The notes under the pieces: model-generated
What the model was told of the DNA's origin: nothing
The model's input: the letters and a program-made list of their open reading frames with translations, nothing else
Databases searched by the model: none
Assembly (NCBI RefSeq): GCF_019890615.1
Contig: NZ_JAINVZ010000028.1
Location: 1-64,000, forward strand
Length of the DNA: 64,000 nt
Reading direction: 5' to 3'
DNA from: Streptantibioticus parmotrematis
GTDB lineage: Bacteria; Actinomycetota; Actinomycetes; Streptomycetales; Streptomycetaceae
In this document: piece after piece, positions 38,360 to 46,765 of the stretch
Position numbering within the stretch: position 1 is the stretch's first letter
How the letters are laid out: each line of letters opens with the position of its first letter
Made by a program: the position numbers and the translations under genes

Positions 38360-39502
38360 ATGACGGAGACGACGGTCGGCATCGGTGGAGCCGCCGAGGG
38401 CACCGACATGGTGCTCAACATCGGCCCGCAGCACCCCTCCACGCACGGCGTGCTGCGCCTGCGCCTGGTCCTGGACGGCGAGCGGATCCGCGAGGCCGAG
38501 CCGGTCATCGGCTACATGCACCGGGGCGCGGAGAAGCTCTTCGAGGCCCGCGACTACCGGCAGATCATCATGCTGGCCAACCGGCACGACTGGCTGTCCG
38601 CCTTCTCCAACGAACTCGGCGTGGTGCTGGCCGTCGAGCGGATGCTCGGCATGGAGGTCCCCGAGCGCGCGGTGTGGACCCGCACCCTGCTCGCCGAGCT
38701 GAACCGGGTGCTCAACCACCTGATGTTCCTCGGCTCCTACCCGCTGGAACTCGGCGGCATCACCCCGGTCTTCCACGCGTTCCGGGAGCGCGAGGAACTG
38801 CAGAACGTGATGGAGGAGATCTCCGGCGGCCGGATGCACTACATGTTCAACCGGGTCGGCGGCCTCAAGGAGGACCTGCCGGCCGGCTGGCTCGGCCGCG
38901 CCCGGCAGGCGGTGGCCGACGTGCGCTCCCGGATGGACGTCTACGACCGGCTGGTGCTCGGCAACGAGATCTTCCGCGGCCGCACCCGCGGCGTCGGCGT
39001 CCTGACCCCGGCGGCCGTGCACGCCTACGGGGTGTCCGGGCCGATCGCCCGCGCCTGCGGCGTCGACTTCGACCTGCGCCGCGACGAGCCGTACCTCGCC
39101 TACGGCGAACTGGGCGACGTGCTGAAGGTGGTCACCCGGACCGACGGGGACTGCCTGGCGCGGTTCGAATGCCTGCTGGAGCAGACCCACAACTCCCTGG
39201 CGCTGGCCGACGCCTGCTTGGACCGCCTCACGCAGCTGCCGCCAGGCCCGATCAACCAGCGGCTGCCGAAGGTGCTGAAGGCCCCCGAGGGCACCACGTA
39301 CGCCTGGACCGAGAACCCGCTCGGGATCAACGGCTACTACCTGGTCTCCAAGGGCGACAAGACCCCCTACCGGCTCAAGCTGCGCTCGGCGTCGTACAAC
39401 AACATCCAGGCGCTCACCGAACTGCTGCCGGGCACCCTGGTCGCCGACATGGTGGCGATCCTCGGCTCGCTGTTCTTCGTCGTCGGCGACATCGACAAGT
39501 AG
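38360..39502 (+). CDS. nuoD: orphan NADH-quinone oxidoreductase subunit D paralogue
   Basis: A 380-aa NuoD/49-kDa-type subunit outside any nuo operon. The core [17 protein letters not shown] is at residues 20-36, with the quinone-site His29 kept. MHRGAEK provides Arg55, the position equivalent to the NDUFS2 arginine methylated by NDUFAF7. The usual quinone-site Tyr (bovine Tyr108, in RLDY) is replaced by Trp78 in RHDW. The C-terminus [25 protein letters not shown] is typical. It is shorter than the main NuoD of about 440 aa. It may work in a variant or partial complex. Confidence 0.88.
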   Translation: MTETTVGIGGAAEGTDMVLNIGPQHPSTHGVLRLRLVLDGERIREAEPVIGYMHRGAEKLFEARDYRQIIMLANRHDWLSAFSNELGVVLAVERMLGMEVPERAVWTRTLLAELNRVLNHLMFLGSYPLELGGITPVFHAFREREELQNVMEEISGGRMHYMFNRVGGLKEDLPAGWLGRARQAVADVRSRMDVYDRLVLGNEIFRGRTRGVGVLTPAAVHAYGVSGPIARACGVDFDLRRDEPYLAYGELGDVLKVVTRTDGDCLARFECLLEQTHNSLALADACLDRLTQLPPGPINQRLPKVLKAPEGTTYAWTENPLGINGYYLVSKGDKTPYRLKLRSASYNNIQALTELLPGTLVADMVAILGSLFFVVGDIDK

Positions 39503-39525
39503 GCTTCCCGGCAACGGACATGACG

Positions 39526-39568
39526 TGACAGGAGGGGCGCGGCCACGGTGGCCGCGCCCCTCCTGTCA
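39526..39568. terminator. strong bidirectional terminator after nuoD
   Basis: TGACAGGAGGGGCGCGGCCA at 39526-39545 pairs perfectly with 39549-39568 across a CGG loop, a 20-bp stem. It lies between the convergent nuoD and coiled-coil gene stops. Confidence 0.88.
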
Positions 39569-39582
39569 TGTGGGTACGGGGG

Positions 39583-40506
39583 CTACGAGTGGGCCCGCAG
39601 CACCGTCACGTCGATCTGCTCGGTCTCGTCGTGCGCGGTCAGGTCGATGACCGCCGCGTCCTCGGCGTCCCGCGCCGGGCCCGGCTCCCGCTCGGCGCTC
39701 CTGCTGAGGGCGACGGCCTCGTCGCCGACCACGTCCGCCAGGTCGTCGGCGGCGGGCGTCTTGTGGACGCCGAAGAAGTCGAAGCCGCCCTGCGGCCTGC
39801 CCACCGGGCGCTTGGGCTGCGCGTACGGCAGGACGGCGGTGGCGGTGGTCGTGGCGGTCGCCGGGACGAGCCGGTCGTCGCCGGTGTCGGCGGGCTCGCG
39901 GTGGCGGGCCTCCTCGACGGTGGCGTCGGCCTTCTGGCGGGCGGCGTTGCGGCCGAAGTCGCGCAGCGCCTCGGCGGCCCTGCGGTAGGCGTCCGGGCCG
40001 ACCGCCACGGTGGCCGGCGCGTCGATCGCCTTCGGCGCGGCGGCGGCCTCGATGGCGAGGCGGCGACGGCTCTCCAGCGCGCGGGCCCGCTCGCTCTCGG
40101 CGGTCGCGTACCGGCGCAGCAGCGCGGCGTGCTCCCCGCGCAGGCGGCCCACCTCGGCCCGCTTGGCGCGCAGTTCGCGCTCCAGGCGGTGGCGCAGCTC
40201 GCGGGACTCCTCGACGTCGCTCTCCAGCTCGGCTATGCGCTCGTCGGTGTGCCACTCGTCGCGCACCCGGGCGGCCTCCAGGTCGGCGACCCGCTTGCCG
40301 GCGGAACGGTCCCACTGCCGCAGCAGGACCGCCCCGGCGCACGCGGCGGCGGCCGCCGCCGCGACCAGCACGCGCAGCACCACGCCGTCGTCACCGGTGG
40401 GACTGAACCAGGCGCCGACGGCGACGACCGAGGCGGACCCGGCGACCGTCAAAGGGGGAAGAAGCCGGTGCAGTGGCGGTGAATGGCGGTGTCGTCCACG
40501 GGGCAT
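39583..40506 (-). CDS. membrane-anchored coiled-coil protein, unknown function
   Basis: A 307-aa protein with a basic N-terminus and two hydrophobic segments (about residues 18-35 and 43-62). A long charged coiled coil follows (about 72-155: LEAARVRDEWHTDERIAELE, then LRHRLERELRAKRAEVGRLR). The C-terminal part is Ala/Pro/Asp-rich and ends VTVLRAHS. No enzymatic motif is visible. The ATG has no SD, and TAAGTT a few bases upstream hints at a leaderless mRNA. It may be a structural or septum-related membrane protein, but that is speculation. Confidence 0.72.
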   Translation of the reverse strand: MPRGRHRHSPPLHRLLPPLTVAGSASVVAVGAWFSPTGDDGVVLRVLVAAAAAAACAGAVLLRQWDRSAGKRVADLEAARVRDEWHTDERIAELESDVEESRELRHRLERELRAKRAEVGRLRGEHAALLRRYATAESERARALESRRRLAIEAAAAPKAIDAPATVAVGPDAYRRAAEALRDFGRNAARQKADATVEEARHREPADTGDDRLVPATATTTATAVLPYAQPKRPVGRPQGGFDFFGVHKTPAADDLADVVGDEAVALSRSAEREPGPARDAEDAAVIDLTAHDETEQIDVTVLRAHS

Positions 40507-40662
40507 GGCTTGAAACTTAGCGTGGAAAAGCAGCGGGCGGGAGCCGACGGCCCGATTTCGCACCACCTGTTGTGTCACATAGGGGATTGCGGGGCCCGAT
40601 ATACACGCAGGGCATTCACGCAAACACATTCCGCCCAACAAGAACGATCTTGCCGGGCCCCG

Positions 40663-40728
40663 CTCCCGATCCCTCAGCTCCCGGTCACTCGGCTCTCCCG
40701 GTCGCTCGGTTCTCCCGATGGCTCAGCT
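40663..40728. repeat. tandem repeat, 17-bp unit, about four copies
   Basis: Units beginning CTCCCGGTCACTCGGCT occur at 40678, 40695 and 40712, with a partial 15-bp copy at 40663. The last unit covers the stop codon of the osmoprotectant-binding protein gene. Confidence 0.85.
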
Positions 40729-41694
40729 GCTGAGCAGGCCCTTCGACTTCAGATAGGCGTCGGCGACGTCGGAGGGCTTCTCCCGGTCCGCGTCGACCTG
40801 CTTGTCCAGCTGGGTCAGGTCGGCGGTGGTGAGCACCTTCGTCAGCTTGTCCAGCGCGTCGGCGACGCCCGCGGACCCGGCGTGCGCCGCGTTGACCACC
40901 GGCAGCACGTAGTCGGCGTTCTGCAGGTGCTTGTCGTCGGTGAGCAGCACCAGGCCGAACTGGTCCAGCGTCGCGTCGGTGGTGGTGGTCAGCACCAGCT
41001 GGTCGGTGCCGTCCTTGACCGCCTGCTTGGACTGCGGGGTGCCGACGCCCTTGGGGTCGATGCCGGTGACGTCGATGCCGTAGGTCTTCTTCAGGCCCGG
41101 CTCGCAGTACGGGCGGTCCGGGCACTCGTCACCGGCCGCCAGCTTCACCTTCACGCCCGACTTGCCCAGGTCGGAAAGGGTCTTGAGGTGGTGCTGGGTG
41201 GCGAACGACTGGGAGACCGCGAACGCGTTCTGGTCCACCGCCTGGCCGGCGGGCAGCACCTTCAGGCCGCGCGGGGTGGCGAGTTTCGTCAGCGCGGCCA
41301 CCGTGGAGGTCACGTCGGGAGAGGCGACGGGACGCGCGGAGGCGCCGTTCACCTTCTGGTTGAGGAATTCCGCGAGGGTCGCCGCGTACTCCGGAACGAC
41401 GTCGATCTGGCCCTTCTCCAGAGCCGGTTCATAAAGCTCGCGGTTCTGCACCGTCTTGACCGAGGTGGAGTAACCGGCGTTCGACAGCAGCTTCGCGTAC
41501 AACTGCGCCAGCACTTCGCTCTCGGTGAATCCGGCGGATCCTATGACCAGCGATCCCTTGCTGCCTCCGGAGGCCGAGGCGGAACCGCCCTTGTCCTCCA
41601 GCGACTTGCCGCCGCACGCGGACAGCGAGGCGGCCAGGATCGCCGCCACCGACACCGCGCCCACGGCACGCACGCCGCCCAGGCCCTTGTTCAT
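40723..41694 (-). CDS. OpuC-type osmoprotectant ABC transporter, substrate-binding lipoprotein
   Basis: A 323-aa periplasmic-binding-type lipoprotein for glycine betaine, choline or related compounds. The signal peptide ends in LSAC with the lipidated Cys27. The type II binding fold begins GSLVIGSAGFTESEVLAQLYAKLL, typical of the OpuAC family. DVVPEYAATLAEFLN follows, with the Tyr/Thr pocket residues expected for quaternary amines. The start ATG forms an ATGA overlap with the upstream permease stop. The 3' end enters the 17-bp tandem repeat. Confidence 0.9.
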   Translation of the reverse strand: MNKGLGGVRAVGAVSVAAILAASLSACGGKSLEDKGGSASASGGSKGSLVIGSAGFTESEVLAQLYAKLLSNAGYSTSVKTVQNRELYEPALEKGQIDVVPEYAATLAEFLNQKVNGASARPVASPDVTSTVAALTKLATPRGLKVLPAGQAVDQNAFAVSQSFATQHHLKTLSDLGKSGVKVKLAAGDECPDRPYCEPGLKKTYGIDVTGIDPKGVGTPQSKQAVKDGTDQLVLTTTTDATLDQFGLVLLTDDKHLQNADYVLPVVNAAHAGSAGVADALDKLTKVLTTADLTQLDKQVDADREKPSDVADAYLKSKGLLSS

Positions 41695-42416
41695 TCGGTC
41701 ACCCATCTCTTCGACAGTCCACGGGAATTGACTTCTTTGCGGCGCGAGCGGCGCTGGTGGCGCAGCGGGTCGCCGAGCCGTGCCGCGCCCGCGAAGACCG
41801 CCTCGACCAGCAGCGCCAGCGCCGCGACCAGCACCGCGCCCCCCACCACCTGGTAGGTGTGCTGCTGGGCGAAGCCCGCGGTGATCAGCCGGCCCAGACC
41901 GCCGCCGCCCGGCAGCGCGGCGAGGGTGGCGGTGGCGACGATCTGCACGGCGGCGGTGCGCACCCCGGTCATGATCAGCGGGAAGGCCAGCGGCAGTTCG
42001 ACCCGCAGCAGTATCTGGCCGCCGGTCATGCCCGTCCCGCGCGCCGACTCCACGACGTCGCGGTCGACCTCGGTCATGCCGACGTAGGCGTTGGTCAGCA
42101 GCGGCGGCACGGCGAACAGCACCAGCGCGATCACCGTCGGCCACTGCCCGTACCGCCCCAGCGGGCTGAGCACCAGCAGCACCAGCACCGCGAAGGTGGG
42201 CACCGCGCGGCCGACGTTGGACAGGTTGATCGCCAGCGTGCCGCCGCGCCGCAGGTGGCCCAGGACCAGGGCGACCGGCAGGGCCAGCACGCAGCTGATC
42301 GCCAGGCACACGACGGTGAGGTAGACGTGCTCGCCCAGCCGGTGCCAGATGCCGTCGGCGCCGGACCAGCTGGCGCCGGTGGTGAGCCAGGTCCACGCCT
42401 GGCCGATCGCGTCCAT
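41691..42416 (-). CDS. OpuC-type ABC transporter permease
   Basis: A 241-aa integral membrane permease with five to six hydrophobic segments. The BPD_transp_1 coupling loop reads ESARGTGMTGGQILLRVELPLAFPLIMTGVRTAAV, and the GGGGLGRLITAGFAQ segment follows. Residues about 215-241 form a basic tail (LRHQRRSRRKEV). The start overlaps the stop of the other permease by one base, and the stop overlaps the binding-protein start. It probably forms a heterodimer with the upstream permease. Confidence 0.92.
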   Translation of the reverse strand: MDAIGQAWTWLTTGASWSGADGIWHRLGEHVYLTVVCLAISCVLALPVALVLGHLRRGGTLAINLSNVGRAVPTFAVLVLLVLSPLGRYGQWPTVIALVLFAVPPLLTNAYVGMTEVDRDVVESARGTGMTGGQILLRVELPLAFPLIMTGVRTAAVQIVATATLAALPGGGGLGRLITAGFAQQHTYQVVGGAVLVAALALLVEAVFAGAARLGDPLRHQRRSRRKEVNSRGLSKRWVTE

Positions 42417-43138
42417 CAGGCCGCCGCCTCTCCGGTACGGGCCCGGGACGGCCGGGCGGAGCGGGCCGTGCGCCGCGTGCGCGTCCAGGGCGTCAGCAGC
42501 CGCTGCACGCCGAGCAGCAGCAGGTCGGCGGCGATCGCGAGCGCCACGCAGATCGCCGAGGCGGTCAGCACCTCGGCCTTGAACAGGGTGTTCATGCCGT
42601 CGTAGATGAGGTTGCCCAGGCCGCCGTAGCCGACGATGGCGCCCACCGTGGTGAGCGAGATCGCGGAGACGGTGGCGATGCGCAGGCCCGCCATCACCGT
42701 GGGCAGCGCCAGCGGCAGTTCGACCCGCAGCAGCAGCCGCAGCGGCCCGTAGCCCATGCCGCGCGCCGCCTCCCTGGCGTCCTCCGGCACCGCCTGGAGT
42801 CCGGCGAGGATGTTGCGCACCAGGATGGTCAGCGAGTAGAGCACCAGGCCGGTCACCACCACCGAGGCGGAGATCCCGAAGACCGGCAGCAGCAGTGAGT
42901 ACATCGCGAGCGAGGGGATCGTGTAGAGCACGGTGGTGAAGCCCAGCACGGGCCCGGCGACCGGTTTCCACCGCCGCGCGACCAGCGCCAGCGGGAAGGC
43001 CACCACCAGCGCGAGCGCCACCGAGACCCCGGTGATCCACAGGTGCTGGAGCGTCGCGGCGGTCAGGTCGTGCGCGCGGGTGCGCACGTACTCACCGCAG
43101 ATCCAGTCGTTGGCCACCAGGCAGTTGTCAGCCGCCAT
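42416..43138 (-). CDS. OpuC-type ABC transporter permease (first gene of the operon)
   Basis: A 240-aa permease with five to six membrane helices. The coupling loop is EAARGMGYGPLRLLLRVELPLALPTVMAGLRIATV, followed by TVGAIVGYGGLGNLIYDGMN. Its C-terminal tail is Arg-rich. The gene is the first of a three-gene run and is divergent from the ATPase gene across a 191-bp gap that must hold both promoters. Osmotic control is likely but no operator is recognised. Confidence 0.92.
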   Translation of the reverse strand: MAADNCLVANDWICGEYVRTRAHDLTAATLQHLWITGVSVALALVVAFPLALVARRWKPVAGPVLGFTTVLYTIPSLAMYSLLLPVFGISASVVVTGLVLYSLTILVRNILAGLQAVPEDAREAARGMGYGPLRLLLRVELPLALPTVMAGLRIATVSAISLTTVGAIVGYGGLGNLIYDGMNTLFKAEVLTASAICVALAIAADLLLLGVQRLLTPWTRTRRTARSARPSRARTGEAAA

Positions 43139-43329
43139 CGCGCACCTCCCCCGTCTCGTCCGTTTCCCGTCTCTCCAAGTGCTCCGCGAGCCTAACCCGG
43201 GCCACTGACAACCGGCCCGGACCGCCACATCCCGGCAACACGGCCTTCACATCCGGGCGGCAGGGTACGGTCGAGGCACCCGCAGACCTACGGTCGGGGG
43301 CTCCCGCAGACCGCGAGCAACGAGGGCGC

Positions 43330-44463
43330 ATGATCCGCTTCGAGCACGTCACCAAGCGCTACCCGGACGGCACCACGGCCGTGGACGACCTGTCGTTCGA
43401 GGTCGCCGAGGGCGAGCTGGTCACGCTCGTCGGCCCGTCCGGCTGCGGCAAGACGACCACGATGAAGATGGTCAACCGGCTGATCGACCCGACCGAGGGC
43501 CGCATCCTGGTCGACGGCGAGGACATCGCCGGTGTCGACCCGGTGAAGCTGCGCCGCCGCATCGGCTACGTCATCCAGCAGGTCGGCCTGTTCCCGCACA
43601 AGACCGTGCTGGAGAACACCGCTACCGTGCCGCAGCTGCTGGGCTGGTCGCGACGGAAGGCCCGCGAGCGGGCGGCGGAGCTGCTGGACCTCGTCGGCCT
43701 CGACCCGGCCGTGCACGGCGACCGCTACCCCGACCAGCTCTCCGGCGGCCAGCGCCAGCGCGTCGGCGTGGCCCGGGCGCTCGCCGCGGACCCGCCGGTG
43801 CTGCTGATGGACGAGCCGTTCGGCGCGGTCGACCCGGTGGTGCGCGAACACCTCCAGAGCGAGTTCCTCCGGCTTCAGCGGCAGGTCCGCAAGACGGTGC
43901 TGTTCGTCACCCACGACATCGAGGAGGCCGTGCGGCTCGGCGACCGCATGGCGGTCTACGGCGCCGGGCGCGTCGAGCAGTTCGACACCCCGGCCACCGT
44001 GCTGGGCGCCCCCGCGTCGCCGTACGTCGCCGACTTCGTCGGGTCCGACCGCGGGCTCAAGCGGCTGTCGGTGACCGCGATCGGCCAGGACGACCTGGAG
44101 CAGCCGCCGGTGGTGCGGCTGGACGACGCGGTGGAGGCGGCGGCCGAGCGGCTGGCGGCGCAGGACGCGCGGTGGGCGGTCGTGCTGGACGCGGGCGGCG
44201 CGCTGCACGGCTGGGTGGCCCGCGAGGCGCTGGCGGACGGCGCGGCGGTACGCGACCACGCCCGCCGGATGGAGGCGTGGCTGCCGCTGGGCGCGTCGCT
44301 GAAGCAGGCGTTCAGCGTGATGCTCCAGCACGACGCGGGCTGGGTCGCGGTCCTCGACGACGACGAGCGCTTCCGCGGCGTCCTGACCCCGGCGGGGCTG
44401 CACGAGGCGCTGCGCAGGTCGGTGTCCGGGGTGGAGCAGCTGGAGTCGGTCGCGGGCTCGTGA
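43330..44463 (+). CDS. OpuC-type ABC transporter ATP-binding protein with CBS region
   Basis: A 377-aa ATPase driving osmoprotectant uptake. Walker A is GPSGCGKTT, the signature is LSGGQRQRVGVARAL, and Walker B is VLLMDEPFGAVDP. The C-terminal region (about residues 255-370) resembles paired CBS modules (VVLDAGGALHGWVAREAL, WVAVLDDDERFRGVLT), which sense ionic strength in OpuA-type transporters. It diverges from the permease-binding protein genes, an arrangement that differs from the common single operon. It probably assembles with them. Confidence 0.93.
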   Translation: MIRFEHVTKRYPDGTTAVDDLSFEVAEGELVTLVGPSGCGKTTTMKMVNRLIDPTEGRILVDGEDIAGVDPVKLRRRIGYVIQQVGLFPHKTVLENTATVPQLLGWSRRKARERAAELLDLVGLDPAVHGDRYPDQLSGGQRQRVGVARALAADPPVLLMDEPFGAVDPVVREHLQSEFLRLQRQVRKTVLFVTHDIEEAVRLGDRMAVYGAGRVEQFDTPATVLGAPASPYVADFVGSDRGLKRLSVTAIGQDDLEQPPVVRLDDAVEAAAERLAAQDARWAVVLDAGGALHGWVAREALADGAAVRDHARRMEAWLPLGASLKQAFSVMLQHDAGWVAVLDDDERFRGVLTPAGLHEALRRSVSGVEQLESVAGS

Positions 44464-44511
44464 GCCCCGCCGGGCCTCCGGCCCCCTTCACGCCTTCGTC
44501 GCTCTCCCCCG

Positions 44512-45000
44512 CTACGCCTTCGTCGCGTTGTCCGGGCCCTGGTCCTCGTCGTCCGGGAGCTTGCAGACGCGTTCCATGAAGACCGCCGCGACCACCACCG
44601 CCGCGCCCGCGACCACCGCGAAGCCCGCGTAGACCGCCTGGTCGCGGCGGGCGGGGACGGACAGCTGGGAGGCGATCAGGTAGACGCACACCCCGCCGTA
44701 GACGCCCGCGACCAGCGCCGCGACCAGGGCGCTCGCCTGGCCGAAGACGACCGCGCGGGCGGCCACCAGCGGGTCGACGCCCTTGGCGTCGGGCTCGCGG
44801 TCGCGCTGGGCGCGCAGCCGGGCTCGCAGGCTCAGCGCCGTGCCGAGGATGACGACCGCGATCAGCGCCAGCACGATGGGCGCGGCGACCGGCACGCCGG
44901 GCAGCACGCCGACCGCGTTCCACAGCCGGGCCCCCGCCCAGGCCAGCACGCCGGCCACCACGAACAGCCCGATGAGCACCCGGAACCGCAGCTGCTTCAC
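44512..45000 (-). CDS. DUF3180-like membrane protein
   Basis: A 162-aa protein with four hydrophobic helices (about 8-30, 38-58, 85-110 and 122-145). It resembles the DUF3180 group found after folK in actinobacteria. A Lys/Asp-rich tail ends the protein. GGAGGAG seven bases before the GTG fixes the start, 38 bp after the folK stop. Its role is unknown. The fol-operon placement suggests co-expression rather than shared chemistry. Confidence 0.82.
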   Translation of the reverse strand: MKQLRFRVLIGLFVVAGVLAWAGARLWNAVGVLPGVPVAAPIVLALIAVVILGTALSLRARLRAQRDREPDAKGVDPLVAARAVVFGQASALVAALVAGVYGGVCVYLIASQLSVPARRDQAVYAGFAVVAGAAVVVAAVFMERVCKLPDDEDQGPDNATKA

Positions 45001-45038
45001 GAAGTCTCCTCCACACGTCGCCGCCGAAGCGGCAACGT

Positions 45039-45629
45039 CTACTCCGGGAGCCGGAGTTCCACGTCCTCGCGCTCCCGTACGTCGGATGCGTCCAGCCCCG
45101 CCAGCAGCTCGGTGACCGGACCGCGGCCCGGCAGCTGAGCCTGCGGGTCCACGTCGTGCCACGGTACGAGGACGAAGGCGCGTTCGTGCGCACGCGGGTG
45201 CGGCAGCGTGAGCTCCGGGTCCTCGCTGACCACGTCCTGGTACGCGACGATGTCCACGTCGATGGTGCGCGGGCCCCAGCGCTCGTCGCGCACCCGGTAG
45301 AACGCCTCCTCGATGGCGTGGGCGCGCTCCAGCAGGGACGACGGCGGAAGCGTCGTCTTCAGCAGCACGATCGCGTTGAGGTAGTTCGGCTGGGTGCCGG
45401 GCTCGACGCCCCACGGCTCGGTCTCGTACACCGGCGAGACGGCCTTGACCCGCAGGCCCGGGGTGTCCGCGAGCGCGTCCACCGCGCCCTGGAGGGTCTC
45501 CAGCCGGTTGCCGAGGTTGCCGCCGATGGAGACCACGGCCCATTTGGGGTTGCTCAGCGTGCTGTCGGCCGCGTCGACCCGCTCCTCGACGGAGGCGGGG
45601 ACCGGCTGCACGGTCGGGTCGGAACTCAC
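45039..45629 (-). CDS. folK: 2-amino-4-hydroxy-6-hydroxymethyldihydropteridine pyrophosphokinase
   Basis: Transfers pyrophosphate from ATP to the pterin in folate synthesis. The 196 residues include an extra acidic N-terminus of about 28 residues before AVVSIGGNLGNRLETLQGAV. The signatures SPVYETEPWGVEPGTQPNYLNAIV and RWGPRTIDVDIVAY are clear, with LPHPRAHERAFVLVPW near the end. AGGAGG precedes the GTG, which overlaps the folB stop as GTGA, so folB and folK are coupled. Confidence 0.95.
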   Translation of the reverse strand: MSSDPTVQPVPASVEERVDAADSTLSNPKWAVVSIGGNLGNRLETLQGAVDALADTPGLRVKAVSPVYETEPWGVEPGTQPNYLNAIVLLKTTLPPSSLLERAHAIEEAFYRVRDERWGPRTIDVDIVAYQDVVSEDPELTLPHPRAHERAFVLVPWHDVDPQAQLPGRGPVTELLAGLDASDVREREDVELRLPE

Positions 45630-45985
45630 GGGCGCCTCCTGAGGATGGTGATGGACACGTCGTCGAACGGGACGGTGATCGGGGCGTCCGGCTTGTGCAC
45701 GGTCACCTCGACCTCCCGCACCACCTCGTGCGTGAAGCACTGGTCGGCGATGCGCTGGGCGAGCGTCTCGATCAGGTTGACCGGCTCACCCGCCACGACG
45801 GCGGCGACCTGCTCGGCCACGATGCCGTAGTGGACGGTCCGGGTCAGGTCGTCCCCGGCGGCGGCCTCGGTGGTGTCGAGGCCGAGCACGAGGTCGACCA
45901 GGAAGGTCTGGCCCTCCTCCCGCTCCCGGGGGAAGACCCCGTGGTGTCCACGGGCCTTCAGGCCGCGCAGCGCGACGCGATCCAC
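45626..45985 (-). CDS. folB: dihydroneopterin aldolase
   Basis: Cleaves dihydroneopterin to the hydroxymethyl pterin that FolK uses. The 119 residues fit the family. Conserved segments are RVALRGLKARGHHGVFPREREEGQTF, TVHYGIVAE, NLIETLAQRIAD and VTVHKPDAPI, including the catalytic Lys of VHKP. The GTG start lies 240 bp from the preceding gene, so a separate promoter is likely there. It overlaps folK at the 3' end. Confidence 0.95.
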   Translation of the reverse strand: MDRVALRGLKARGHHGVFPREREEGQTFLVDLVLGLDTTEAAAGDDLTRTVHYGIVAEQVAAVVAGEPVNLIETLAQRIADQCFTHEVVREVEVTVHKPDAPITVPFDDVSITILRRRP

Positions 45986-46225
45986 GAGACATCCTCCTGC
46001 TGGTCGAGACGTACGGGCGCCGTCCCGCCTCCGTATGGAGGGCCGCCCTGCGAAAGCTACGAGCCGAATCTACCTTCGGCCACCGACAGCCCGTTCCCAC
46101 GGGGGTCCCCCGGTGGACGCGCCCCTACCCTGCGTGCCGGGGCCGCACTCCCCTCCGGCCGGATTCTTGGCTCGATCGTGTGCACGGCGTTGGCCCGGCT
46201 GACGGCCCGTCATGCGCCGGGCGGC

Positions 46226-46765
46226 TCAGGCGGACTCGTCCGGTCCCTGCGGGTACCCCCCGGCGGTACCGGTCCCCTCGTCCTCCTCGTCGGGGCCGTC
46301 GGACAGCACAGGCGATCCATGGTGGGACCACAGCCGCCAGCCCTCGGGTGTGCGGCGGAACACATTCGTGGCCACGACCAGACCGCCGACCAGTTCCCCG
46401 GCCGACCCGTCCTCCTGCGCGGGGCCGCCGCTGAGGATGTTCTCGCTGCACGTCACGATCGCGGTGCCGTCGGCCATCGCGATCTCCACGTCGGTCAGGA
46501 AGAACTGCATGTAGTCGGTGTTCGCCATGATCAGCGCGTACGAGCGCAGCACGTGGCCGCGGCCGCGCAGCACCGGCCAGCCCGGGTGCACCACGCTGAC
46601 CGACTCGCCCTGCTCCCCGTCGAGCAGCAGCTCGCCGAGGACCTCCAGGTCACCGGCCTCCACGGCGTCGTAGAACGCCTGGTTGGCGCGCTCGACCGCC
46701 TCGTGGTCGGCCCGCTCGGCGCCGTCGTCCGCACCGCCCGCACCGCCCGCGTCGGCCGCCGTCAC
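46226..46765 (-). CDS. NTF2-like (SnoaL/DUF4440) protein
   Basis: A 179-aa protein with the cone-shaped NTF2 fold. The core is VERANQAFYDAVEAGDLEVLGELLL, VSVVHPGWPVLRGRGHVLRSYALIM, and TNVFRRTPEGWRLWSHHGSPV, flanked by Gly/Asp/Glu-rich disordered ends. It is coupled to folP by a GTGA overlap and lies in the folate operon, as in other Streptomyces. No catalytic residues are evident. It may bind a small ligand or regulate folate enzymes; this is unproven. Confidence 0.85.
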   Translation of the reverse strand: MTAADAGGAGGADDGAERADHEAVERANQAFYDAVEAGDLEVLGELLLDGEQGESVSVVHPGWPVLRGRGHVLRSYALIMANTDYMQFFLTDVEIAMADGTAIVTCSENILSGGPAQEDGSAGELVGGLVVATNVFRRTPEGWRLWSHHGSPVLSDGPDEEDEGTGTAGGYPQGPDESA

